From UBA1723 sp045629285 (GTDB lineage Bacteria; Bacteroidota; Bacteroidia; Bacteroidales; Paludibacteraceae): a stretch of 64,000 bases of DNA. Made by a program: the position numbers and the translations under genes. Shown piece by piece: positions 56,712 to 64,000 of the stretch (the first letter of the stretch is position 1; each line of letters begins with the position of its first letter). The stretch covers positions 1 through 64,000 of the forward strand of contig JAZQQY010000062.1 in NCBI GenBank assembly GCA_045629285.1. Reading direction: 5' to 3'. The notes below the pieces were generated by a model. That model saw only the letters and a program-made list of their open reading frames with translations, did no database searches and was not told where the DNA came from.

Positions 56712-56816
56712 AAAAAAGGACGGGTCTGCATTTCTGCCTACCCGTCCTGATTTATCCTTATTAAATAAAACAGAACAATTTCACAATCGCCCTGTCTCTG
56801 AAATGTTATTGTTTAG
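56712..56816 (-). ncRNA. Candidate small RNA with its own promoter and terminator
   Basis: The promoter is minus-strand TTTG (56851-56854), exactly 20-bp spacer, TACTTTTG (56823-56830), a perfect fit to the Bacteroidetes consensus. The predicted ~105-nt leftward transcript has an internal ATTTCA/TGAAAT stem and ends in a strong terminator (AGGACGGGT/ACCCGTCCT, 56717-56748, then U-run). No open reading frame of note. Expression is inferred only. Confidence 0.5.
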
Positions 56817-56822
56817 TCTCCA

Positions 56823-56854
56823 CAAAAGTAGTGAATTAATACAAATCCTGCAAA
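56823..56854 (-). promoter_or_regulatory. Consensus promoter of the candidate small RNA
   Basis: TTTG-N20-TACTTTTG on the minus strand, the best match to the TTTG/TAnnTTTG consensus seen in this window. Confidence 0.65.
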
Positions 56855-56954
56855 TTTAGCGTTTGGGTATGCCGATTTTTGGCAGAATCTGCTATTTTTT
56901 TTTGTGTTGAGAACAAATCTTGTCTGGACTTTAAGTTGTTTTGTATTATTATCT

Positions 56955-56962
56955 TAACTTTG
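56955..56962 (+). promoter_or_regulatory. -7 promoter box of the hsd operon
   Basis: TAACTTTG lies 35 bp before the hsdR ATG; the -33 element (TTTA, ~21-bp spacing) is weak. Confidence 0.55.
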
Positions 56963-56997
56963 CTTGTGAATATTTTACTTTAGTTGCTGTTTATACT

Positions 56998-59900
56998 ATG
57001 AAATTCAATGAGAATACCAGGGTACAGGTGCCTGCTGCTTTACATCTGTGCAAATTAGGATATACATATTTAAGTAAAATCCCTAATTATGACCATAAAA
57101 CAAACATCCTTACTGATGTCTTTTTAGATTCGCTTAAAAGATTCAATCCTGGTTTGTCGGACAGTGATGCAAAAAATGTACTTATGGATATTATAAGTAA
57201 ATGCGACAATGACGATCTGGGAAAAGATGTATATAATATCATAACTTCAGGTTCTGGTGTCAAAATGATAGATTTTGACAATCCCGATAATAATGTCTGG
57301 CATGTTACTACAGAATTTCATTGTGTTCATGAAGAGACAGCTGACTTTTTTCGCCCTGATATTACTTGTTTCCTCAATGGTCTTCCTCTGGCTTTCATTG
57401 AAGTGAAGAAACCAAACAACTATGATGGTATTCTTGCAGAAAGGTCTCGCATAAACTATAGAATGAAGAATCCTCATTTCCGAAGATTCCTCAATATAAC
57501 CCAACTGATGATATTCTCCAACAACCAGGAATACGAACAAGAGAACCGTGTTCCTGTGCAAGGAGCGTTTTATTGCTGTACTGCAAAAGAACAGGCTTTC
57601 TTCAATGTTTTCCGAGAAGAGAACCCGTCTTTCGTGCCTCATTTCAAATATCGTAATGTTGATGAAGAAAATGAGAAAACGATTCTCAAACACCGTAATT
57701 GTGAGGTGATTTACAATGATGCTGCATACAAGACAAATAAGGATGTGAACTCTCCTACAAACAGAGTGATTACTTCAATGCTTTCAAAGGAAAGGGTTCT
57801 GTTCTTGCTTAGGTTCGGATTCGCTTATGTGGATAAGTCTGTGGATCTTCCTGACGGAACGAAAAGTAAGGTGCTTGAAAAGCATGTGATGAGATACCAG
57901 CAGTTGTTCGCTTCCTTTGCCATTCGTAAAAAACTTGATGCTGGTGTCAAGAGTGGTATCGTATGGCATACTCAGGGTTCGGGAAAGACTGCACTTGCCT
58001 ATTATTCTGTAAAGAGTCTTACTGAATACTACTCGAAAAGAAACACTGCTGTAAAGTTCTATTTCATAGTTGACCGTATTGCTCTTCTTGAACAGGTTTG
58101 CGACGAATTGTCTGCGAGAGGTCTTGTTGTTCGCACAGCTTCTGACAGGGAAAGCCTCATGGCTGATTTCCGTAGCAACAATGTCGTGGAGAATCCAGAG
58201 GGTAAGCCTGAAATCATGGTCGTCAATATCCAAAAGTTCAAGGAGGATTCAAAAAAGGTTGATATCCCTGATTCCTACAGTACAAACTTGCAGAGGGTTT
58301 TCTTTATTGACGAGGCTCATCGTGGATATAACCCTTCTGGATCTTTTCTCGCTAATCTTCTTGAATCCGACAGAAATGCTGTTAAAATCGCTCTCACTGG
58401 CACTCCTTTGCTAAAGACTGAGAGAGAGTCGTGGCGAATATTCGGTGACTATATAAACACTTATTACTACGACAAGTCCATCGCTGACGGATACACGCTG
58501 AAACTTATGCGTGAACCTATCGAGACAATCTATAAGGAAAAGATTGAAAGCATAATCGATAATCTGGCGGGTAATGTAGAGGTTAAGAAAAAGGATATAG
58601 ACAGAGATGCCATCATAGAGCATGAAAACTATATCACTGCTCTTTTTGAATATATTGTAGATGATTTCCGTAAGTTCAGAAAGGAGCAAGCTGATGATTC
58701 GGTTGGTGCTATGGTTGTCTGCAAAACCAATGAACAGGCACGAAGACTCTATTCCCTTTGGCTGAAGTCTTACGAAACAGCATTGAGAATACAAAAGGAA
58801 AAAACTTTAAACTCAGAAGATGCCATGATTGCATTCTCCCAAAACAATGCAAGTCTTCTCCGTCCTTCTCTTATCCTTCATGACGAGGGTGACAGCGATG
58901 AACGTAAAGTTTACATTGACGAGTTCAAGAAACTGCATACTGTAGATGTACTTATAGTTAATAAAATGCTTCTTACAGGATTTGATGCTCCAAGATTGAA
59001 AAAACTTTATCTGGGCAGAAAACTTGATGGGCATGATCTTCTTCAAGCCCTTACCAGAGTGAATCGTCCTTATAAGGATTTCAAATATGGCTATGTGGTT
59101 GATTTTGTTGATATAAAGGAAAATTTTGACGAGACAAACAACCGTTATCTTAAAGAGCTGGAGTCAACGAAGGATGACGAATGGAGCGAAAAACCATCTA
59201 TTGCTGAAGTAATCATTGAGGACAGCTTGACTCTCATTGAGAAAATGAAGGAGATTAAGAATGTACTTTTCCGTTATACATGTGACAATCCAGAAGAGTT
59301 CAGAAAAGAAATTGACGAGATTCAAGAAAAGAACGAACTTTACAGGTTGCGTTCCGTTCTTTCTGAAGCGAAAGCCATAATCAACCAGGTTCGTACTGCT
59401 GGAGATACTGAACTTAGGGATAAGATCGCTTCTCTTTCAGAAGGTTCTGTTCCAGAACTTCTTGCAGAAGTCAATCGAAGGATCTCTATGGTTAATCTGA
59501 TTGAGAATACCGACCATAAAGAGGATGTTGCTAATATTGTCAACCTTGCTGTGTCTGAACTGGAGTTTTCTTTCAAGAAGGGAATGCTTGAGGAAATGCA
59601 GTTCTTCTTGAATGACCTTAGAGAGAGAATGGAGCAGGTAAGGAATGAGTTTGTCATCAATATTGATCATTATGAAGACAAATATGTTATCCTTGCCGAA
59701 GAGTTTAGAAAATTCTTCAAGGAGAAGGGGTACATTCCTCAAAATGTCGAGGATGCAAAGAACAGCATCAAATACATGGATGGTGTGATGAAGAAGATCA
59801 AGGAAATCAACCGAAAAAATAACGCACTCAAAAAGAAGTACAACGAAGATGAAAAGTATGTCCGTGTATTTAAACGAATTGATGAAGAGAATATCAGACG

Positions 59901-60165
59901 AAAGGAGAAAGGGGAGAAACCTATTATTTCTGAAATGGACTATGAAGTTTCGGATAGCCTTTCAAAGATGAAGATGGCTATAGACAATATGGTTTTGTGC
60001 AACATCAATCTCCTTCAGAATGAAGACGCTTTTCGTCAGGATGTGCTTTGTGCTGTCAGCAACCAACTTGTTGACCTTAACTTGAATGCTTCTGTCTCAG
60101 ACAGAAAATATATTCAGAATCTTATTTCAAACGAGTATTTTAATCAATACTACAACTTTTTATAA
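56998..60165 (+). CDS. hsdR: Type I restriction enzyme, R (endonuclease/translocase) subunit
   Basis: 1,055 residues with the start at ATG 56998 (MKFNENTRVQVPAALHLCKL); an upstream in-frame codon lies inside the promoter. The PD-(D/E)xK nuclease domain has D121...E135-V-K137 (DITCFLNGLPLAFIEVKK). The SF2 translocase has Walker A HTQGSGKT (G327-T331) and motif II DEAH (D438-H441, FFIDEAHRGYNPSG). Motifs V-VI include LLTGFDAPRL and QALTRVNRP. The C-terminal ~250 residues are helical for complex assembly. Cleaves unmodified DNA after ATP-driven translocation. Two bases before hsdM. Confidence 0.95.
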   Translation: MKFNENTRVQVPAALHLCKLGYTYLSKIPNYDHKTNILTDVFLDSLKRFNPGLSDSDAKNVLMDIISKCDNDDLGKDVYNIITSGSGVKMIDFDNPDNNVWHVTTEFHCVHEETADFFRPDITCFLNGLPLAFIEVKKPNNYDGILAERSRINYRMKNPHFRRFLNITQLMIFSNNQEYEQENRVPVQGAFYCCTAKEQAFFNVFREENPSFVPHFKYRNVDEENEKTILKHRNCEVIYNDAAYKTNKDVNSPTNRVITSMLSKERVLFLLRFGFAYVDKSVDLPDGTKSKVLEKHVMRYQQLFASFAIRKKLDAGVKSGIVWHTQGSGKTALAYYSVKSLTEYYSKRNTAVKFYFIVDRIALLEQVCDELSARGLVVRTASDRESLMADFRSNNVVENPEGKPEIMVVNIQKFKEDSKKVDIPDSYSTNLQRVFFIDEAHRGYNPSGSFLANLLESDRNAVKIALTGTPLLKTERESWRIFGDYINTYYYDKSIADGYTLKLMREPIETIYKEKIESIIDNLAGNVEVKKKDIDRDAIIEHENYITALFEYIVDDFRKFRKEQADDSVGAMVVCKTNEQARRLYSLWLKSYETALRIQKEKTLNSEDAMIAFSQNNASLLRPSLILHDEGDSDERKVYIDEFKKLHTVDVLIVNKMLLTGFDAPRLKKLYLGRKLDGHDLLQALTRVNRPYKDFKYGYVVDFVDIKENFDETNNRYLKELESTKDDEWSEKPSIAEVIIEDSLTLIEKMKEIKNVLFRYTCDNPEEFRKEIDEIQEKNELYRLRSVLSEAKAIINQVRTAGDTELRDKIASLSEGSVPELLAEVNRRISMVNLIENTDHKEDVANIVNLAVSELEFSFKKGMLEEMQFFLNDLRERMEQVRNEFVINIDHYEDKYVILAEEFRKFFKEKGYIPQNVEDAKNSIKYMDGVMKKIKEINRKNNALKKKYNEDEKYVRVFKRIDEENIRRKEKGEKPIISEMDYEVSDSLSKMKMAIDNMVLCNINLLQNEDAFRQDVLCAVSNQLVDLNLNASVSDRKYIQNLISNEYFNQYYNFL

Positions 60166-60167
60166 TA

Positions 60168-61820
60168 ATGACTACTGAAGAACTAAGGACAAAAACCATA
60201 ACCCTTATTGATAGCCTTAAAAGCACAACAGGTGCTTTCGGTTTGGGTAATGGAGGCTTTGAATACAAGATTGTTATTGAAATACTCCTCTATAAGTTTT
60301 TCAATGACAAGTTCGGCTACATTGCTAAACAAAACAAAATATATGGCAAGCGTCTCTCAAATGCAGAAAAATGGGATGCTGAGTACGACAAGTTTACTGA
60401 TGAAGAGGTGGAGGATTTGTTTTGCTTTCTTCCAAAGGACGCTCCTCGAATGAAACCAATACATACACTTGCCCATTTGTATAACGCTCAACAGATGGGT
60501 GATTTCTCCACTATACTTGATAATACTCTTAGAGACATAGCTTCTCTTAACGAAGACATATTTGCTGTAAGCACATCTGGAAAGAGCAAGGTCAAGATAT
60601 TTGGAGGAGTTTGCCAGTTTGTGACGGATGTCAACCGTAGGGATGAATTTGCCATTTCCCTTATGCAGAATCTTGCTTCATATAGTTTCGAGGAGGTGTT
60701 TCAGGAAAAATACGATTTTTTTTCTGGTGTCTTTGAATACCTTATCAAAGATTACAACAATAATGGAGGTGGCAAATATGCTGAGTATTACACCCCACGT
60801 TCTATAGCTCAGGTCATGGCGATGCTTCTTGTTGAAGAAGGCAAGGAATACAACAGTGTGACTTGCTATGATCCGTCCGCAGGTACAGGAACTCTTCTTA
60901 TGGCTCTTGCTCATCAGATTGGGGAAAATAGGTGTTCCATCTATTCCCAGGATATAAGCGACAAGTCGAGTGAAATGCTTCGTTTGAACCTTATACTTAA
61001 CAATTTGTCTCATTCGTTGCCTAATGTGGTGCAGGGTAATACTCTGACAGATCCTGCTCACAAGGAGAAGGATGGAACTCTCAAATCTTTTGATTTTATC
61101 GTTTCTAATCCTCCATTCAAATTGGATTTTCCTGAATATGCAAAGCAACTTGAATCGTCAGGTAGGTTTTGGGCTGGAGTTCCCAAACCACCGACTAAGG
61201 TAAACCCACAGAAACCTAAGATGGCAATCTATACTTGTTTCATACAGCATGTCATCAACAGCTTGAATGCTAATGGAAAGGGAGCTATTGTTGTGCCGAC
61301 AGGATTTATTACTTCCAAAACTGGTGTCGAAAACGAAATTCTTAACCGTATTGTTGACAATCATATCATTTGTGGGGTGGTAAGTATGCCGAGCAATGTT
61401 TTTGCTAATACTGGAACAAATGTGTCTGTTCTTTTCTTTGACAAATCAGAAAAGACTGATGACGATAAGGTTATTCTCATTGATGCAAGCAAACTTGGTG
61501 AAGAGTATAAGGAGGGTAACAATCAGAAATGCAAGCTTCGTGACTTTGAAATAAAAAAGATCGTTGACACTTTTAGAGGTAAGGAAGCTGTGGAGGATTT
61601 TTCTGTAGCTATTTCTTATAATGATATTAAGGATAAGAATTACTCCCTTTCTGCTGGTCAGTATTTCGATATTAAAATTGACTATGTAGATATTACTGAA
61701 GAAGAGTTCAACACACGAATGGCTAACTATAAACAGACTCTCGTAAGCCAGTTTGAGGAAAGTGGTCGTTTGGAAAATGAGATAATGAAGCAGTTGGCAT
61801 TGTTGAAATTCGAGAATTGA
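60168..61820 (+). CDS. hsdM: Type I restriction enzyme, M (adenine methyltransferase) subunit
   Basis: 550 residues. An N-terminal helical HsdM_N region (~5-150) is followed by the N6-adenine methyltransferase core: YYTPRSIAQVMAMLLVEEG, the SAM-binding DPSAGTGTLLMA (~235) and catalytic NPPF (N314-F317). The C-terminus is helical, for HsdS contact. Methylates adenines in the bipartite site defined by HsdS and forms M2S or R2M2S complexes. It starts 2 bp after hsdR; hsdS begins 34 bp downstream. Confidence 0.95.
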   Translation: MTTEELRTKTITLIDSLKSTTGAFGLGNGGFEYKIVIEILLYKFFNDKFGYIAKQNKIYGKRLSNAEKWDAEYDKFTDEEVEDLFCFLPKDAPRMKPIHTLAHLYNAQQMGDFSTILDNTLRDIASLNEDIFAVSTSGKSKVKIFGGVCQFVTDVNRRDEFAISLMQNLASYSFEEVFQEKYDFFSGVFEYLIKDYNNNGGGKYAEYYTPRSIAQVMAMLLVEEGKEYNSVTCYDPSAGTGTLLMALAHQIGENRCSIYSQDISDKSSEMLRLNLILNNLSHSLPNVVQGNTLTDPAHKEKDGTLKSFDFIVSNPPFKLDFPEYAKQLESSGRFWAGVPKPPTKVNPQKPKMAIYTCFIQHVINSLNANGKGAIVVPTGFITSKTGVENEILNRIVDNHIICGVVSMPSNVFANTGTNVSVLFFDKSEKTDDDKVILIDASKLGEEYKEGNNQKCKLRDFEIKKIVDTFRGKEAVEDFSVAISYNDIKDKNYSLSAGQYFDIKIDYVDITEEEFNTRMANYKQTLVSQFEESGRLENEIMKQLALLKFEN

Positions 61821-61854
61821 ACATGATTGGTTCGGTAGGTTAATAAAGAAAGGT

Positions 61855-63090
61855 ATGGATTTGAAGAAATATAAATTAGGTGAGTTGCTTGATGTTAAAA
61901 GAGGTGCTTCGTTGTCTGGAAATTATTATGATACAACAGGCAGATATATTCGCCTAACATGTGGAAATTTTGACTATTCTAATAATTGTTTTAAGAATAA
62001 TACATCTAAGGATAATATATATTATTCAGGCAAAGTTAAGCCAGAATTTATTATGAAAAAAGGAGATATTATAACTCCTTTAACTGAACAGGCGATAGGA
62101 CTTTTAGGCTCTACTGCAATCATTCCTGAAGATGATTTGTATATCCAAAGTCAAGATGTTGCCAAAATTATTTGTAAGAAGGATTTGTTAGATCATAATT
62201 TTGCCTTTTATTTGATTTCTTCTCCTATTGTTAAAAATCAATTATCTGCTGCTGCTCAACAGACAAAGATTCGTCATACCTCTCCTGATAAGATTAAAGA
62301 TTGTGTGGTTTGGATTCCAGAATTAAAAAATCAAAAAAAAATAGGGCATTTGCTGTCTATTTTTGATCGCAAGATTGAGTTGAACAAGCAACTAAATCGG
62401 AATTTAGAGGCGATGGCAAAGCAACTCTACGACTACTGGTTTGTGCAGTTTGACTTCCCTAATGAGGAGGGCAAGCCGTACAAGTCTAGTGGTGGTAAGA
62501 TGGTTTGGAATGAAATGTTGAAGAGGGAGATTCCTGAGGGATGGGAAGTAAACGAAATCGGAAATGTGTTAAGCAAATATCCGTCAACAAAGAAATTCGA
62601 AACTAAGGAATATTTAAAAGAAGGTTTATTCCCAATAATAGATCAAACATCAAATAAATATATTGTAGGATATACGAATGATGAAAATAATGTATTGCGT
62701 CGTATTCCAGCTATATTATTTGGCGATCATTCTACATGTGTAAAATTTATAAATACTCCTTTTGGTAGAGGAGCAGATGGCACACAAATTCTATATTCAA
62801 ACAATGATAAAATAAAGGAATTTTATTTATATTTATCGGTAAAGAATCTTCAAATTCCAAATCCAGGATATTCAAGGCATTTTAAGTATTTAAAAGAACT
62901 TCCAATAACCATACCAAATTATAAGACATCAGAAAAGTTCGATTCATTAACAACGCCAATTTATCAAAAATGGAGTAATCTCATTATAGAGAATATAAAT
63001 CTTCAAAAACAGCGTGATGAACTCCTTCCGTTGCTGATGAACGGACAGGTATCAGTCAAGCCTCTAAATTCCGATTTATCTGCTCGTTGA
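61855..63090 (+). CDS. hsdS: Type I restriction specificity subunit, currently intact
   Basis: 411 residues. TRD1 is ~1-165. The first coiled-coil conserved region is ~165-230 (NQKKIGHLLSIFDRKIELNK, NRNLEAMAKQLYDYWFVQFD). TRD2 is ~230-375. The C-terminal conserved helix is QKQRDELLPLLMNGQ. The two TRDs determine the two halves of the recognition sequence. A 19-bp repeat inside the first conserved region (62393-62411) occurs inverted at 63060-63078, also inside the reading frame near the 3' end. The last 12 codons therefore encode the complement of that repeat, an unusual tail for HsdS. RBS-like AAGAAAGG precedes the ATG. Confidence 0.95.
   Translation: MDLKKYKLGELLDVKRGASLSGNYYDTTGRYIRLTCGNFDYSNNCFKNNTSKDNIYYSGKVKPEFIMKKGDIITPLTEQAIGLLGSTAIIPEDDLYIQSQDVAKIICKKDLLDHNFAFYLISSPIVKNQLSAAAQQTKIRHTSPDKIKDCVVWIPELKNQKKIGHLLSIFDRKIELNKQLNRNLEAMAKQLYDYWFVQFDFPNEEGKPYKSSGGKMVWNEMLKREIPEGWEVNEIGNVLSKYPSTKKFETKEYLKEGLFPIIDQTSNKYIVGYTNDENNVLRRIPAILFGDHSTCVKFINTPFGRGADGTQILYSNNDKIKEFYLYLSVKNLQIPNPGYSRHFKYLKELPITIPNYKTSEKFDSLTTPIYQKWSNLIIENINLQKQRDELLPLLMNGQVSVKPLNSDLSAR
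62393..62411 (+). repeat. Left arm of the 19-bp inverted repeat in hsdS
   Basis: TAAATCGGAATTTAGAGGC; its exact reverse complement is at 63060-63078. With flanking bases the match extends to AAC.AGCA..TAAATCGG. Probable recombination site. Confidence 0.9.
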
Positions 63091-63529
63091 TGTGTATTTT
63101 TGAATCCAATGCTTTAAGCATAGATGCCGTTTGCTTCTGTGCTTCAAGTGTTGGAAGTTTTACTTCTATTTGATAGTAACTGTCAAATGTCATACTGGGA
63201 ACACCTGTTCCTGAATCTAACCGTGATAAGTCTAACATAGACAAATAACGATATAAGTAATATACATCACATAGATTATCGTTTACTTCTGTATAGTAGA
63301 TGGTGTCAACAGTCCAAAAGGGGACTTCGCAATACTGAATATTGTCAAGGGAACCTTTTCGTGGCAAAAGAATACTGGCTTTGTCATATAGGTATGAGTC
63401 TGCATAACGCATTATGCCACCACTACCATAAACAGGAATAGAACCATTGCCAAGTGCTTTATGGTCTTTGCCATTCTTAATTTTTAGAAGGTCTTTAAGT
63501 TTGTATGTTCTAAATTCAGTTAATGCCAT
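63056..63529 (-). CDS. Inverted half hsdS (silent or alternative TRD1)
   Basis: 157 residues: one TRD (~1-125, MALTEFRTYKLKDLLKIKNG, IPVYGSGGIMRYADS) plus the start of the conserved coiled coil (QKQTASMLKALDSKIHINEQ, INRNLEA), then TGA immediately after the 19-bp repeat. TRD sequence differs from hsdS TRD1. Recombination at the inverted repeat would extend this frame, in phase, into the MAKQLYDYWFV conserved region and TRD2. The reading frame is intact with a start codon and a -7 box upstream, so it is more likely an alternative allele than a decayed pseudogene. Half-HsdS proteins may also function as dimers. Confidence 0.88.
   Translation of the reverse strand: MALTEFRTYKLKDLLKIKNGKDHKALGNGSIPVYGSGGIMRYADSYLYDKASILLPRKGSLDNIQYCEVPFWTVDTIYYTEVNDNLCDVYYLYRYLSMLDLSRLDSGTGVPSMTFDSYYQIEVKLPTLEAQKQTASMLKALDSKIHINEQINRNLEA
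63060..63078 (-). repeat. Right arm of the 19-bp inverted repeat in hsdS'
   Basis: On the minus strand reads TAAATCGGAATTTAGAGGC, at the same codon phase (NRNLEA) as the left arm. The segment between the arms is 648 bp; 686 bp including them. Confidence 0.9.
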
Positions 63530-63546
63530 TTTCTCTATGTTTGTTG

Positions 63547-63554
63547 CAAAGTTA
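63547..63554 (-). promoter_or_regulatory. -7 promoter box of the inverted half hsdS
   Basis: Minus-strand TAACTTTG (TAnnTTTG), 17 bp before the ATG at 63529. No good -33 at the ideal spacing. Confidence 0.45.
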
Positions 63555-63578
63555 AATAGTTTTTAGGAAAGAACTCTT

Positions 63579-64000
63579 TTAACCTAAATACTTTTTGTGT
63601 GCCATCTTTACATTATTTTGGCTTACAATAGCATATCTCAGTGTTGTGTCGATACGACCGTGACCTAAAAGTTTTTGTACCTGCTCGATAGGCATTCCTT
63701 TGTCTATCGCCATTGTGGCCATTGTCCTTCTGAATTTGTGAGGATGGACTTTAGTAATGTTTATCCTCTTGCCAAGTGTTTTTATTCTTGTTTCTACTCC
63801 GTTGATTGTAAGTCTCGAATGTGGGGCTGAAAGAGAAACAAATAATGCTTCTTCATCGTCTGTTCTCTCCTTTATGTAGTTCAAAAGATGTAGCTTAGTC
63901 CTGGCATTGAAATAAACCATACGTTCTTTGCTTCCTTTGCCAAATACGATACATTGTCTTTCTTGAAAATCAATGTCGCTACGATTTAGCTTAACCAATT
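63579..64000 (-). CDS. Tyrosine recombinase, probable hsdS invertase (5' end beyond window)
   Basis: About 140 residues of the catalytic domain; the frame is open to the right edge. Visible: beta-hairpin FGKGSKERMVYFN, box II HPHKFRRTMATMAI with H-x2-R-like spacing, LLGHGRIDTTLRYA with the second His, and probable nucleophile Tyr in LRYA. The first catalytic Arg lies outside the window. Its position 49 bp from the inverted half-hsdS fits the recombinases that shuffle hsdS genes in Bacteroidetes and other bacteria. Confidence 0.85.
   Translation of the reverse strand, partial: LVKLNRSDIDFQERQCIVFGKGSKERMVYFNARTKLHLLNYIKERTDDEEALFVSLSAPHSRLTINGVETRIKTLGKRINITKVHPHKFRRTMATMAIDKGMPIEQVQKLLGHGRIDTTLRYAIVSQNNVKMAHKKYLG

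Noticed and set aside
63056..63529. Calling the half hsdS a decayed pseudogene
   Set aside because: Its frame is intact up to the 19-bp repeat and would extend in frame after inversion, which fits an alternative cassette better than decay.
34433..64000. Precise element ends (att sites)
   Set aside because: I looked for direct repeats shared between the glgP downstream region and the 56-57 kb or 63.5 kb regions and found none convincing; the right end may be outside the window.

Overview
The window is low-GC Bacteroidetes DNA, most likely Bacteroidales. The evidence is the recurrent promoter -7 box TAnnTTTG, weak Shine-Dalgarno sites, a type IX secretion (T9SS)-like surface-protein operon, a GT3-type glycogen synthase next to a DUF3417-type alpha-glucan phosphorylase, and Bacteroides-type conjugative transposon (Tra) genes. 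No rRNA or tRNA gene was recognised.

1-21.8 kb: a tightly packed five-gene operon of giant exported proteins. It holds an SprB-like adhesin (over 3,200 aa, cut off at the window start), an outer-membrane barrel-like protein, a TANFOR-type protein with a zincin metallopeptidase motif, a 1,279-aa beta-rich protein and a fibronectin-III protein. 21.9-34.4 kb: chromosomal housekeeping genes, namely clpC, a PspC-domain protein, uvrB, a pcrA/uvrD helicase, ridA, glycogen synthase and glgP.

34.5-56.1 kb: an integrative and conjugative or mobilizable element. In order it carries a possible structured RNA, an unknown protein with winged-helix-like segments, a tyrosine integrase, a histone H1-like protein, and a leftward operon running from a ParA ATPase through an RHH partner to TraE, TraF, a DEDDh exonuclease, TraG (VirB4), TraI, TraJ, TraK, TraL and TraM. 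Between the divergent ParA and mobilization promoters lie a 320-bp array of nested 8-mer repeats (possible centromere) and a hairpin cluster (possible oriT). Rightward come a relaxosome accessory protein, a MOBP-like relaxase, an AbiE toxin-antitoxin/abortive-infection pair and a VirD4-type coupling protein. A 14-22 bp leader motif, consensus TATTACAAAAATTA, precedes at least five tra/mob genes. TraN and later Tra genes are not in the window.

56.1-64 kb: a 950-bp spacer with a candidate small RNA, then a type I restriction-modification locus (hsdR, hsdM, hsdS). It is followed by an inverted half-hsdS and a partial tyrosine recombinase. A 19-bp inverted repeat at the same in-frame position of both hsdS genes predicts a DNA-inversion switch that exchanges the first target-recognition domain. 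The right end of the element is not recognisable here.
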